From: Patulibacter minatonensis DSM 18081
GTDB lineage: Bacteria; Actinomycetota; Thermoleophilia; Solirubrobacterales; Solirubrobacteraceae
Direction: 5' to 3'
Length of the DNA stretch: 63,278 bases
NCBI RefSeq assembly: GCF_000519325.1
Contig: NZ_KI912613.1
Span: 5,303,578-5,366,855, forward strand
Part shown: in pieces, positions 45,084 through 53,693 of the stretch
Numbering within the stretch: position 1 is the first letter of the stretch
Layout of the letters: each line of letters opens with the position of its first letter
The notes under the pieces: generated by a model
What the model was told of the DNA's origin: nothing
What the model saw: only the letters and a program-made list of their open reading frames with translations
Database searches by the model: none
Position numbers and translations under genes: made by a program

Positions 45084-45908
45084 ATGCGCCCGCCGCTCAG
45101 CAAGGACACCCGCCTCTGCATGTCGCTCTCCGGCCGGCCGGGGTCGTTCGGCACGCGGTTCCACAACCACCTCTACGACCAGCTCCGGCTCGACCTCCTC
45201 TACAAGGCCTTCACGACGACGAACCTGCCCGCCGCGATCGGCGGCGTCCGGGCGCTCGGGATCCGCGGGTGCGCGGTCTCGATGCCGTTCAAGGAGGACG
45301 TGATCGCCCTCGTGGACGAGCTGCACCCGTCCGCGGAGGTGATCGCGTCGGTGAACACGATCGTCAACGACGACGGGCACCTGCGCGCGTTCAACACGGA
45401 CTTCATCGCGGTCGCGACGCTGCTGCGTGAGCGCGAGGTCCCGACCGGCGCCCCGGTGCTCCTGCGGGGCAGCGGCGGGATGGCGAAGGCCGTGGCCCAC
45501 GCGCTGCGGGAGGGCGGGTTCCGGACCGGGACCGTCGTCGCGCGCAACGCGACCGCCGGACGCGCGCTCGCCGACGGCGCCGGGTTCGACTGGGCCGCGG
45601 AGACGCCGGCGGTGGGCGGTCCCGCCCCCGTGCTCGTGAACGCGACGCCGATCGGCATGGAGGGCGGAGACGAGTCGCGCGACCTGCCGTTCCCGGCCGA
45701 GCTCGTCGACGGCGCCGCCGCGGTGTTCGACGTCGTCGCGCTGCCGCCGGAGACCCCGCTGGTCCTCCGGGCCCGGGCGGCGGGCGTCCCGGTCATCACG
45801 GGAGCCGAGGTGATGGTGCTCCAGGCCGTGGAGCAGTTCGTGCTCTACACCGGCGTGCGACCGACCGACGAGCAGGTCGCGGCCGCGGCGGCGCACGCGC
45901 GGGGCTGA
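45084..45908 (+). CDS. Shikimate dehydrogenase-like protein (SDH-L class)
   Basis: A 274-residue AroE-superfamily enzyme. The N-terminus LCMSLSGRPGSFGTRFHNHL (11-30) followed by YKAFTTTNLPAAIGGVRALG matches the SDH-L group typified by Haemophilus HI0607 better than true AroE. The catalytic pair is present: Lys 70 in CAVSMPFKED and Asp 106 in AFNTDFIAV. The Rossmann loop is LLRGSGGMAKAVAHAL. SDH-L enzymes show weak shikimate activity and an uncertain physiological role; no other aromatic-pathway gene is nearby. Confidence 0.88.
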   Translation: MRPPLSKDTRLCMSLSGRPGSFGTRFHNHLYDQLRLDLLYKAFTTTNLPAAIGGVRALGIRGCAVSMPFKEDVIALVDELHPSAEVIASVNTIVNDDGHLRAFNTDFIAVATLLREREVPTGAPVLLRGSGGMAKAVAHALREGGFRTGTVVARNATAGRALADGAGFDWAAETPAVGGPAPVLVNATPIGMEGGDESRDLPFPAELVDGAAAVFDVVALPPETPLVLRARAAGVPVITGAEVMVLQAVEQFVLYTGVRPTDEQVAAAAAHARG

Positions 45909-45921
45909 GGCGGCGGGTCCC

Positions 45922-46776
45922 TCAGTCGGCGCGCGAGGCGGTCTCCAGGGCGACCTCGGCCGCGCGGGCCGGGTCCTCCCAGAAGAACAGGTGCCCGGCA
46001 CCCTCGAAGGTCTCGAGGGTCGCGCCGGGGACCGCCTCGGCGACCTTCAGGCCGTTCGGGTACGGCAGCAGGAGGTCCTCGGTGCCGTGCGCGACGGTCG
46101 TCGGCACCGCGATGCGGCCGAGCCGGTCCACCGTGTCGTGGGTCCCGATCGCCTGCATCTGCTCGGACAGGATCCGCAGCGTCACCCGGTTGGCGAGCGT
46201 CGCCTCGGAGAACTCCTCGAAGCGGTCCTGCCGCTCCTCGGCGAACGCCCGCGAGACGTTGATGCCCCAGCTGGCGCGCAGCGCCTGGCCGGTGTCGCCG
46301 CTCTGCAGCGCGGACACGAGACCCGCCATGTCGGACTGCGCCATCCACGTGGCGGCCGACGCACCGGCCGTGGTGCAGCCGAGGACGAGGGAGCGGACCC
46401 GGCCGGGATGGCGGAGCGCGAGCTCCTGGGCGGTCATGCCGCCCATCGAGATGCCGAACACGTCGACCGGACCGTCGATCCCGAGGGCGTCGAGCGCGGC
46501 GGCCTGGGCGTCCGCCAGGTCGACGATCGAGAACTGCTCCCGTGAGCGGCTCGACCCGGCGACCCCGACGTGGTTGACGGTGATGACCCGGCGACCGGCG
46601 GCGACGAGCCGCTCGAGGAACGGCAGGCCCCAGTGGGCGTGGGTGCCGGAGAGCCCGTGGATGAGGAGGAAGGGCTCGCCCTCACCGAGCTCGAGCACCG
46701 TGCGGTGCGTGCCGTCGGCCAGGTCGATGCGTCGCGTCTCGTACGGGAGGGTCACTGATCCGAGCTCGCTCTGCAT
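45922..46776 (-). CDS. Alpha/beta hydrolase
   Basis: A 284-residue alpha/beta-hydrolase-fold protein. LLIHGLSGTHAHWGLPFLER forms the oxyanion region (about 37-56), the nucleophile elbow is GISMGGMTAQEL (Ser about 103), the acid is in VAHGTEDLLLPYPNG, and the catalytic His is in EGAGHLFFWEDP. The best-known relatives are 3-oxoadipate enol-lactonases and related esterases, but the substrate cannot be fixed. The stop faces the SDH-L gene stop with a 13-bp gap. Confidence 0.9.
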   Translation of the reverse strand: MQSELGSVTLPYETRRIDLADGTHRTVLELGEGEPFLLIHGLSGTHAHWGLPFLERLVAAGRRVITVNHVGVAGSSRSREQFSIVDLADAQAAALDALGIDGPVDVFGISMGGMTAQELALRHPGRVRSLVLGCTTAGASAATWMAQSDMAGLVSALQSGDTGQALRASWGINVSRAFAEERQDRFEEFSEATLANRVTLRILSEQMQAIGTHDTVDRLGRIAVPTTVAHGTEDLLLPYPNGLKVAEAVPGATLETFEGAGHLFFWEDPARAAEVALETASRAD

Positions 46777-46933
46777 GGGCGGTCAACAGTAGATGAGCAC
46801 CCACGCCGCGAACCCGGTTCCGGACCCGCCTCCCGGACGTCCGGCGGGGTCGTCGTGCGCCACGATCCGCCTGCGTCCACCGCGAGCGGCGCGGCGTGTG
46901 CGGGGGGTCACGGTGCGGTGCCGGGTCACCGAG

Positions 46934-48778
46934 TCACCGGGTCAGCGCGAGCCGGCGGGTCCGGGGGCCCGCGCCGTCGGAGGTGGCCGTCGCGACGACG
47001 GTCAGCCGGCGGGTCCGGCGCAGCAGCGCGCGCCCGTCGGAGGTGGGCCGGACGTGCAGCGTCGCCGTCCGGCCCGCCTCGACCGCGTAGGTCGTGCTCA
47101 GGACCACGAACGTGCCCCGTCGGCGGCCGAGCGTCGCGCGCGTCGCCGTCCGGACGCGGACCGACCCGGCGCACGGTGTCGACCCCTTCGGGCACGACAC
47201 CGTCGCTGCGACGCTGCCGCCCTTCAGGCGCAGAGCCTTCGCAGAGACCGCGACCGTGCGCGCGGGCATCGTCCTCGGTGTCGTCGGCACCGGCGTCGTA
47301 GCGGCCGGCGGCGCGGTCGTCGCGGGCGGGGCCGTGACCGTCGCCGGGGGTGCCGCGGTGGTCGTCACCGGCGGGCCCGGGTCGATCGGCGCCGGGGCGA
47401 CGTACGCCTCGGCCGCCGCCCGGTCGAGGAGGTGCCGGCGCACGACGGTGCCGTACGTCGCGGTCGGGGTGCCGCCGTAGTCCTCGATCACCGCCGGACT
47501 GGTGCTGCAGTTCCAGCTCGGGAGGCGCCCGACGGGCTTCGTCTCGTTCCACGTCCAGGCGAGGTAGGAGATCCCGCCGCGTGCCCCGGACCTGGGGCCC
47601 TGGGCATCGGCCCACGTCATGTAGCGCTCCACGTACGCCCCGGCGCAGTCGAACTGCCCGATCTCCCCCGTCACCACCGGGTGCCCGGCCGCGAGGATCG
47701 GGGCGACCTGCTGGTTCCAGCACGTCTCGTACGCGCACCGGGTCTGCGGCGGCGCGTACGCGTGGAAGGAGGCGACGAGCCCACCGTCCGGGTCGGTCGG
47801 CAACGAGGACAGCCAGCCGCTGGCGCCCGACACGAAGGTGCTCGCATATCCGAGCCCGCCGAGCAGGATCGGCTGGTGGGCGCCGGCCTGACGGATGCTG
47901 GTGACGAGCTGCTGCATCCCGGCGGCCTGGTACGCCGGCGTGGGCGTCGAGGTGGGCGGTGGGTCCGTGGACGCGGGATCGGCGGGCGGGTCCGCGGGGT
48001 CCGCCGGATCGAGCAGGCAGCCGTTCCGCCAGCACGCCCACCGCTGTGCGTCGGTGTCACGGACGCCGTCGTCGCCGATGTCGTCGCTGTGCCGCGCGTC
48101 GAAGGCGCCTCCCGTGGTGAGCGTCTCGTCGATGAACGGCTCGTTGTAGGCGTCGAAGACGACGTTGGTCCGGAGCCTGAAGCGGTCCGCGACCTGGGAC
48201 CAGAAGATCGGGGCCCCTTGGGCGGCGGGCAGCGGCCACAACGTGCCGTCGAAGTTCGGGCTGGCGGAGGTGGATGCGACGTGCAGCGAGAGGATCGCGA
48301 CGATCCCGTGGGCCTTCAGCTGGTCGACGTACTGGGCGATCGCGGTCTGGTACGCCGCACCCGAGAACCGTGTCTGGAGCCCCGGGCGCCCGAACCAGCA
48401 GGACTCGCTGAGGGGGATCCGCACCGCGTTGATGCCCCAGGACTCCATCGCCGTGAGCATCGATTCGGGTTGCGTGACGTTCGCGGCCGCGTACGACGGT
48501 CCGTCGAAGATCGAGAACCCGTTGACCGTGGTCGCCGTGCTCCCCGGGACGGTCGGGTCGGCCGGGGTCGTGATCGGCTTCGAGCAGGCGAACTCCGTCC
48601 CGGAGCGGTTCACGCCTCGCAGCTGGAGCGGGGCGCGGTCCGTGCGTGAGGCGTCGACCAGCCGGCCGGACTCGACGCGCGGCTCCGGTGCGGACGGCGT
48701 CGCGGCACCGGCCGGGCCCGCAGTGACGAGCAGCACGACGAACGCGAGCGCGGCGACGAGACGGGCTGGGCGGGACAT
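46934..48778 (-). CDS. Secreted glycoside hydrolase, cellulase-like (GH5-type clan A)
   Basis: A 614-residue exported enzyme. The signal peptide spans about 1-26 and the catalytic domain about 30-430: LQLRGVNRSGTEFACS, WGINAVRIPLSESCW, the acid/base segment FDAYNEPFIDE and the nucleophile region VVTGEIGQFD, as in GH5 endoglucanases. A Thr/Pro/Ala-rich linker (about 435-490) leads to a beta-rich C-terminal domain (VSCPKGSTPCAGSVRVRTA), probably Ig-like with a disulfide. The substrate is likely a beta-glucan or mannan. An insertion of DPADPPADPAS-type repeats lies between the two catalytic residues. Confidence 0.85.
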   Translation of the reverse strand: MSRPARLVAALAFVVLLVTAGPAGAATPSAPEPRVESGRLVDASRTDRAPLQLRGVNRSGTEFACSKPITTPADPTVPGSTATTVNGFSIFDGPSYAAANVTQPESMLTAMESWGINAVRIPLSESCWFGRPGLQTRFSGAAYQTAIAQYVDQLKAHGIVAILSLHVASTSASPNFDGTLWPLPAAQGAPIFWSQVADRFRLRTNVVFDAYNEPFIDETLTTGGAFDARHSDDIGDDGVRDTDAQRWACWRNGCLLDPADPADPPADPASTDPPPTSTPTPAYQAAGMQQLVTSIRQAGAHQPILLGGLGYASTFVSGASGWLSSLPTDPDGGLVASFHAYAPPQTRCAYETCWNQQVAPILAAGHPVVTGEIGQFDCAGAYVERYMTWADAQGPRSGARGGISYLAWTWNETKPVGRLPSWNCSTSPAVIEDYGGTPTATYGTVVRRHLLDRAAAEAYVAPAPIDPGPPVTTTAAPPATVTAPPATTAPPAATTPVPTTPRTMPARTVAVSAKALRLKGGSVAATVSCPKGSTPCAGSVRVRTATRATLGRRRGTFVVLSTTYAVEAGRTATLHVRPTSDGRALLRRTRRLTVVATATSDGAGPRTRRLALTR

Positions 48779-48911
48779 CCCCACCAGTATCGGCCGCAGG
48801 TTCGGAACCTGCGCCGGACGGCGGTCCGACCGGACGGGTGTCCGCAAGAGGTCCGACGTCCCTCGGGCGCCCGACGGCCCGAACCGGCGCGCCGTCACGC
48901 GCCCGGACCGC

Positions 48912-51275
48912 CTACGACTCGATCTCGACGCCGCTGCCGGCGTGCACGCCCTTGGGCAGCGGCGGCAGGTCGACGGGGCTGGCGTGCAGCGCCCGCGTCT
49001 TGATGTCGCGCCAGGTGACGCCCTCGCCGAGCATCGCGGGCATGCCGAGCGCGAGCGCTGTCGCGACCTCGACGGCCTGCAGGATGATCCCGTAGCCCAG
49101 GGCGTCGGCGTAGCTGACGCCGTAGCCGGCGCCGAGCACGGTCACGCACGCGGCCTGGAAGACGCCGAGGTTCGACGGCGTCAGCGGCAGCACGGCCGTG
49201 ACGTTGACGGCGAAGAGCACGGCCGCGGCGGCGCCCAGGCCCTCGTCGATGCCGAACGCCTTCAGGAGCAGGAAGCAGGAGATCCACTGCAGGACCCACG
49301 CGAACAGCTGCGCGCTGACCGCGATCGCCCCGAGCCGCGGGCTGCGGAAGACCCGCAGGCCGGCGCGCAGCGAGTGCGCGAAGTCGCGGAGCTTCGTCTG
49401 GATGCGGTGCAGGCGGCCGCTGCGGTCGCTGGAGCCCCAGCGGACGCGGAGCAGCACCGGGCCGAACAGCAGGACGAGGAGGATGGCCGCCGGGGCGATC
49501 GCCAGCGTGACGAGCGCGCCGTCGTGGCCGCGGAAGATCTTGATCGAGCTGACCATCACGGCGCCGAGGAGGATCAGCGCGAAGACGTTCATCAACGTCT
49601 GGGAGACGAGCGTGCCCACCACGACGGGCAGGCGCTCGCGTGGTCGGCCGATGCGCCGGGCCATGATCAGCGCACGCGACGGCTCGCCGAGGCGGGCCGG
49701 CAGCGTGGCGGACATCATCACCCCGATGGCGGTGGCCCGGAAGGTCTCCATCCGGGTCATCGCGGCCTCGGGGATGGCCGCGCGGAGGATCGCGTGCCAG
49801 GAGATCGCGCGGAAGCCCATGGAGAGGGCCATCACGGCGAGGGCGAAGAGGACCCAGACGGGCGAGCTGCGCAGCAGGCTGTCGCCGATGCTCTCGAGCC
49901 CGATGCGGTTGAGCGCGACCGCGCCCATGCCGACGGTCGCGGCGACGCCGAGGCCGACGAGGCCGCGGCGGGCGAGGCGCCGGCGCTTCTGCGAGCGCTC
50001 GTCGCGGGTCGGCGGCTCGGTCGGGGCGTCCGGCCGTGGCATGCGACGGGCGGGGACCGCGGGGCGACCGTCGGCGGGCTTGAGGCCCCGGTGGACCTGG
50101 AAGCGCTCGAACGCGCCCTCGGGCTCCGGGGCCGTCTGGGCGTCCTCGTAGACCGTCGCGACGCGCGCGGCGATGCGGGACCACTCGTACTTGTGGGCGG
50201 AGCGCGCGGCGACCTCGCTCATCGTCCGGCGGCGCGCGGGGCGGAGGGCGAGATCGCGGAGGGCGTGTGCGAGTGCGAGGGCGTCGCCGGGCGGGACGAG
50301 GATGCCGTCGCGGCCGTGGTCGACGACGTCGCGGTAGCCGACGATGTCGGACGCGACGACCGGGACGCCCTGGGCGAAGGCCTCCGTCAGGACCATGCCG
50401 AAGCTCTCGCCGCCGAGCGACGGGGCGCAGAGGACGTCGCAGTCGGCGAGCTCGCGGTGCTTCGTGTCGTCGTCGACGCGGCCGAGGACGCGGACGCCCT
50501 CCATGCGGTCGTCGAGCGCGAGGCGGCGGACCTCCTGCTCCTCCGGGCCGATCACGACGAGCTCGACGGGCAGCTGCTCGCGCAGGGCGTCGAACGCGCG
50601 GAGCAGGACCGGGAGGCCCTTGCGCTCGACGGCCTGGCCGACGAACGCGATCTTCATCGTGCCGGGCGGGCGCAGCGGGCGCTCGCGGGACGCCTGCTCG
50701 GGCTCGAGCAGGTCGACGCCGTTCGGGATCACGCGGTAGCGCCCGCCGTAGTACCGCTGCCCGGTCCACGCGGCGGCGTCGGAGACGGCGATGCGCTCCG
50801 TCAGGCGGTTCAGGCGACGACGGGCGCCCGCGACGACGCCGAGCCCGTTCGTGAGGTTGTTCGTCGAGTAGCAGTGGAACGTGCCGACGAGCGGGGCCGC
50901 GCGGCAGCCGAGCAGCGTGTACCAGCCGAGCAGCGGGGCGTGGGGCTCGTGCAGGTGGATGACGTCGTAGCCGCCGGCGTCGAGCTCGCGCCGCAGGAGC
51001 GACACGGACGCGGGGCTGATCGAGAGATTGGAGACGCCACCGTTGGCGGGGATGCCCACGGTGCGACCGAGTGGCACGAGCCACTCCGGTGGAGTGCGTT
51101 CCTGGGGCGGGGCACCTTTGTGGAGCCGGGTGGCGAGACGATCGGGCGGATCGAACGGCGCGAGCACCCGGGCGTCGTGCCCCTGCTCGCGAAGTTCCCG
51201 CCCGAGTGCCTCGATGTGCCGGGCCACGCCCCCGGGATACGTCCACGAGTACGGCGAAACCAGCGCAACGCGCAT
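48912..51275 (-). CDS. GT4 glycosyltransferase fused to LPG-synthase-type (flippase-like) membrane domain
   Basis: A 787-residue two-domain protein. The N-terminal 375 residues are a GT-B glycosyltransferase like the mannosyltransferase PimA: MRVALVSPYSWTYPGGVARH, MKIAFVGQAVERKGLPVLLR, and the EX7E donor motif GGESFGMVLTEAFAQGVPVV. A linker (about 375-430) is followed by an approximately 320-residue membrane domain with 7-8 helices of the LPG_synthase_TM/UPF0104 family (SMGFRAISWHAILR, TLPARLGEPSRALIMARRIG, AVLPLTPSNLGVFQAACVTV). The fusion suggests one polypeptide that glycosylates a lipid on the inner face and remains at, or moves it through, the membrane. TACTGT on this strand ends 7 nt before ATG 51275. 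Confidence 0.9.
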   Translation of the reverse strand: MRVALVSPYSWTYPGGVARHIEALGRELREQGHDARVLAPFDPPDRLATRLHKGAPPQERTPPEWLVPLGRTVGIPANGGVSNLSISPASVSLLRRELDAGGYDVIHLHEPHAPLLGWYTLLGCRAAPLVGTFHCYSTNNLTNGLGVVAGARRRLNRLTERIAVSDAAAWTGQRYYGGRYRVIPNGVDLLEPEQASRERPLRPPGTMKIAFVGQAVERKGLPVLLRAFDALREQLPVELVVIGPEEQEVRRLALDDRMEGVRVLGRVDDDTKHRELADCDVLCAPSLGGESFGMVLTEAFAQGVPVVASDIVGYRDVVDHGRDGILVPPGDALALAHALRDLALRPARRRTMSEVAARSAHKYEWSRIAARVATVYEDAQTAPEPEGAFERFQVHRGLKPADGRPAVPARRMPRPDAPTEPPTRDERSQKRRRLARRGLVGLGVAATVGMGAVALNRIGLESIGDSLLRSSPVWVLFALAVMALSMGFRAISWHAILRAAIPEAAMTRMETFRATAIGVMMSATLPARLGEPSRALIMARRIGRPRERLPVVVGTLVSQTLMNVFALILLGAVMVSSIKIFRGHDGALVTLAIAPAAILLVLLFGPVLLRVRWGSSDRSGRLHRIQTKLRDFAHSLRAGLRVFRSPRLGAIAVSAQLFAWVLQWISCFLLLKAFGIDEGLGAAAAVLFAVNVTAVLPLTPSNLGVFQAACVTVLGAGYGVSYADALGYGIILQAVEVATALALGMPAMLGEGVTWRDIKTRALHASPVDLPPLPKGVHAGSGVEIES

Positions 51276-51282
51276 TACCGGC

Positions 51283-51288
51283 ACAGTA
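51283..51288 (-). promoter_or_regulatory. -10 element (TACTGT) of the glycosyltransferase-flippase fusion gene
   Basis: Minus-strand TACTGT ends 7 nt before ATG 51275, predicting a leaderless message. Confidence 0.45.
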
Positions 51289-51449
51289 CACGCGACAGGG
51301 GACGGGGGAACACCGGCTTCCGGGGGGTTCCCCGGATCGTCACCGGGCCGACCACGCGGAAGCCCTGTGAACACCGTGCGATCGGGGCTCGCACGGGCCG
51401 GAACGGGCACTCCGCCGGATGGCGCACAGACGCTCCTGCGGGCGCGACG

Positions 51450-51468
51450 CCACCCGGCGCCCGGGTGG
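51450..51468. terminator. Hairpin terminator after the second glycosidase-like gene
   Basis: CCACCCGG (51450-51457) pairs perfectly with CCGGGTGG (51461-51468) around CGC, 5 nt past the stop of the minus-strand gene ending at 51474. Confidence 0.55.
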
Positions 51469-51473
51469 CCGGC

Positions 51474-52856
51474 TCACCCGGGCGGCGCCGAGGCCGCACC
51501 GTCGTCCGACGGCTCCCGGCAGTCCGCGGGCAGCGCCGGCGCGGGCGCGGCCGGGTCCCGTGCGCCGCCCCAGGCCGCCCAGACCCCCGCGACCGGGAAC
51601 GTCCGCGTGAGCCCCTCGTCGAGGAGGCCGGTCGGGAACGCCGGGTCCTCGCGCACCGCGTACTGGAACGCGGCCGTGACCCGGGGCTCGTGGTACCAGT
51701 GATCGAGCTGGCGGTCCATCAGCCGGCACTCGGCGCGCAGGGTCGACGCCGACGTGTCGCGCTTCCCGCCCGCCCGGGGCGACCCGACCGCGGTCTCGGT
51801 GATCCACGCGGGGCGGTCGTCCAGGCACCGACGGCGGTCGAGCTCGGCGAGCCCGGCGGCGACGGGTTCGCCGCGGCCGCTGCGGGGCCGCGCCTCGAAG
51901 TACCCGTGGAGCGACACGACGTCGGCGCGGCAGAGCACGTCGTCCGGCAGCGCGCGGAGGAACTCGTCCGACGGCACGGACCGCGGTGCCGGGGCGGCCC
52001 AGGCCGCGAGCTCGCCGACGACGAGGCGGTCGTCGCGGGCGGCCGAGCCGGCCGGGGCCGCGGCGCGCAGGCGGTGCAGCTCGCCGTCCATCGCGACGAC
52101 GAGGCGCCCGAACTCCGCGGGCGAGCGGGGCGCGGCGTCGACGGCGCACGACGCGCGCTGCGGATCGAGGAAGTACGGGGCGTTCGGCTCGTTCCACGGG
52201 GTCCAGTCGGCGCCGTCGATGCCGGCCGCGCGCACGGCCTCCCAGACCCGGGCGACGGCCGCGCGGTACGCGGGCTCCTTCCCCGGCGCCAGGGGTCGGG
52301 CGCCGTCGCGGGCCTTCGCGGCGTCGCAGCCCGTGCCGGGTGCGCCCGCCCAGGTCGGCATGCCCCAGAAGCTGATGAGGGGCCGGTAGTGCCCGGGGTG
52401 CGCGACCTGCGCCGCCTTGAGCGCCCCGAGCGTCCGCGCGAGGCTGATCGGGCCGGAGCAGGGCTTGGCGCTCTCGCGCCCGCACCCGTCGCCGATCACG
52501 CGGGCCGGGTCCAGCGGCGTGGCGGCGTCGGGCTGGAGGAGGTCCCAGCGCACGTCGACGCGGACGAACCGCGCGGCGATGCGGTCGGTGACCGCCTGGG
52601 CGGCCGAGAAGTCCGGGACCGGCGTGGCCGGCGGGGTGAGCGCGCCGGCGTCGGTGGTGACGAGCCCGACGGCGAGCGTCGGGGGCCGGACCTCGCGGTC
52701 CGGGGCGGCGCGGTCGGCGGCGGGTGGCGGGTCGCCGCCCTCGTCCGGCGCCGTGGCGCGGCCGACGAACGCGCCGATCGCCAGCAGGAGGAGCGCGGCG
52801 AGCGCCAGGGTCGCGACCCGGCGACGGCCGGGGGCGGACGACGACACGCCGCCCAC
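51474..52856 (-). CDS. Exported glycoside hydrolase-like protein (clan A fold)
   Basis: A 460-residue protein with an N-terminal membrane/signal helix (about 12-32, VATLALAALLLLAIGAFVGR) and then a TIM-barrel-like domain. ADWTPWNEPNAPYFLDPQRA (about 220-239) has the Asn-Glu-Pro acid/base, and RPAWITETAVGSPRA (near 345-359) supplies the likely nucleophile Glu. This pattern is that of GH39/GH5-like clan A enzymes. No linker or carbohydrate-binding module is seen. GTG 52856 and GTG 52847 are both possible starts. It is upstream of the fusion glycosyltransferase on the same strand. Confidence 0.78.
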   Translation of the reverse strand: MGGVSSSAPGRRRVATLALAALLLLAIGAFVGRATAPDEGGDPPPAADRAAPDREVRPPTLAVGLVTTDAGALTPPATPVPDFSAAQAVTDRIAARFVRVDVRWDLLQPDAATPLDPARVIGDGCGRESAKPCSGPISLARTLGALKAAQVAHPGHYRPLISFWGMPTWAGAPGTGCDAAKARDGARPLAPGKEPAYRAAVARVWEAVRAAGIDGADWTPWNEPNAPYFLDPQRASCAVDAAPRSPAEFGRLVVAMDGELHRLRAAAPAGSAARDDRLVVGELAAWAAPAPRSVPSDEFLRALPDDVLCRADVVSLHGYFEARPRSGRGEPVAAGLAELDRRRCLDDRPAWITETAVGSPRAGGKRDTSASTLRAECRLMDRQLDHWYHEPRVTAAFQYAVREDPAFPTGLLDEGLTRTFPVAGVWAAWGGARDPAAPAPALPADCREPSDDGAASAPPG

Positions 52857-52876
52857 GCTAGCGAGCGGCGGCGGGT

Positions 52877-52897
52877 GGGCGCGGCGGTGCCGCGCCC
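52877..52897. terminator. Hairpin terminator after erpA
   Basis: GGGCGCGGC (52877-52885) pairs perfectly with GCCGCGCCC (52889-52897) around GGT, 7 nt beyond the erpA stop on the minus strand. Confidence 0.6.
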
Positions 52898-52904
52898 GGG
52901 CGGG

Positions 52905-53255
52905 TCAGACCGCCGAGACCTCTTCCTCGTCCTGCACGCGGAACGACGAGCCGCAGCCGCAGGCGGCCGTGACGTTCGGGTTCTCGACCTTGAAGCCGGC
53001 GCCGGTCATGGCGTCGAGGTAGTCGATCGTGGAGCCGGTGACGTACGGGAACGACTGGCGGTCGCAGAGGACCGTGATGCCACCCGAGGTGAAGGTCATG
53101 TCGCCGTCGCGCTTCTCGTCGAAGGCGAGGACGTACTGGAAGCCCGAACAGCCGCCGCCGCGGACGCCGACGCGCAGACCGGCCTCGCCCTCCTGCGGGT
53201 TGCTGTCGAGGAACTCGCGGACCTTCTCCGCGCCCTTGTCCGTGATCGTGATCAT
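52905..53255 (-). CDS. erpA: Iron-sulfur cluster insertion protein (ErpA/HesB/IscA family)
   Basis: A 116-residue A-type carrier. The three conserved Cys are in GGGCSGFQYVLAFDE (Cys 36) and ACGCGSSF (two Cys near 99-101). It receives Fe-S clusters from the scaffold and delivers them to apoproteins. GGAGG is 8 nt before ATG 53255. It is divergent from a bolA-glutaredoxin pair, which belongs to the same Fe-S trafficking network. A hairpin follows the stop. Confidence 0.95.
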   Translation of the reverse strand: MITITDKGAEKVREFLDSNPQEGEAGLRVGVRGGGCSGFQYVLAFDEKRDGDMTFTSGGITVLCDRQSFPYVTGSTIDYLDAMTGAGFKVENPNVTAACGCGSSFRVQDEEEVSAV

Positions 53256-53444
53256 GCGTGGTCCTCCGAAGCGGTGTGGGGCCTCTGGGCCCCAATGCTT
53301 CAACAAGTGTAGCGACCCCGGACCCCGGTCCGGCAGCGTCCGTCGGTCACCGCGTCCGCGGGCGATCCCGGCGCCGCGACGGCTCCTCCCCCGGCCAGGG
53401 GCGGCGCCGCACCGCACCCCCGCGGGGCCGGGCCCCCGGCCCGC

Positions 53445-53450
53445 TACCCT
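53445..53450 (+). promoter_or_regulatory. -10 element (TACCCT) of the bolA-glutaredoxin genes
   Basis: TACCCT ends 7 nt before ATG 53458, again a leaderless-type spacing. Confidence 0.45.
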
Positions 53451-53457
53451 TGGCGGA

Positions 53458-53682
53458 ATGCCCAGTGCCGAGGACATCAAGCAGCGCATCGAGGCCGCGC
53501 TCCCGGACGCCTCCGCCCAGGTCGAGGGCGCCGACGGCGTCCACTTCCAGGCCGTGGTGACGTCACCGGCGTTCGCGGGCAAGACCCGCGTCGCCCAGCA
53601 CCGGATGGTGATGGACGTCTTCGCCGGCGAGCTCGGCGGCTCGATCCACGCCATGGCCCTCACCACCAAGACCCCGTCCTGA
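53458..53682 (+). CDS. bolA: BolA-family protein
   Basis: A 74-residue BolA-like protein starting at ATG 53458. Typical segments are AEDIKQRIEAALPDASAQVE, GVHFQAVVTSPAFAGKTRVA and QHRMVMDVFAGELGGSIHAM. The His in the AQHRMV turn (usually RH) is the conserved cluster ligand used when BolA pairs with a CGFS glutaredoxin. That glutaredoxin gene starts 11 bp downstream, so the two proteins likely form a [2Fe-2S] complex. The sensed or delivered target is unknown. Confidence 0.92.
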   Translation: MPSAEDIKQRIEAALPDASAQVEGADGVHFQAVVTSPAFAGKTRVAQHRMVMDVFAGELGGSIHAMALTTKTPS

Positions 53683-53693
53683 AGGACAGCGAC

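Noticed and set aside
48165-53312. A 1715-codon plus-strand open frame
   Set aside because: It is a shadow of four well-supported minus-strand genes and shows only repetitive Arg/Gly/Asp sequence.
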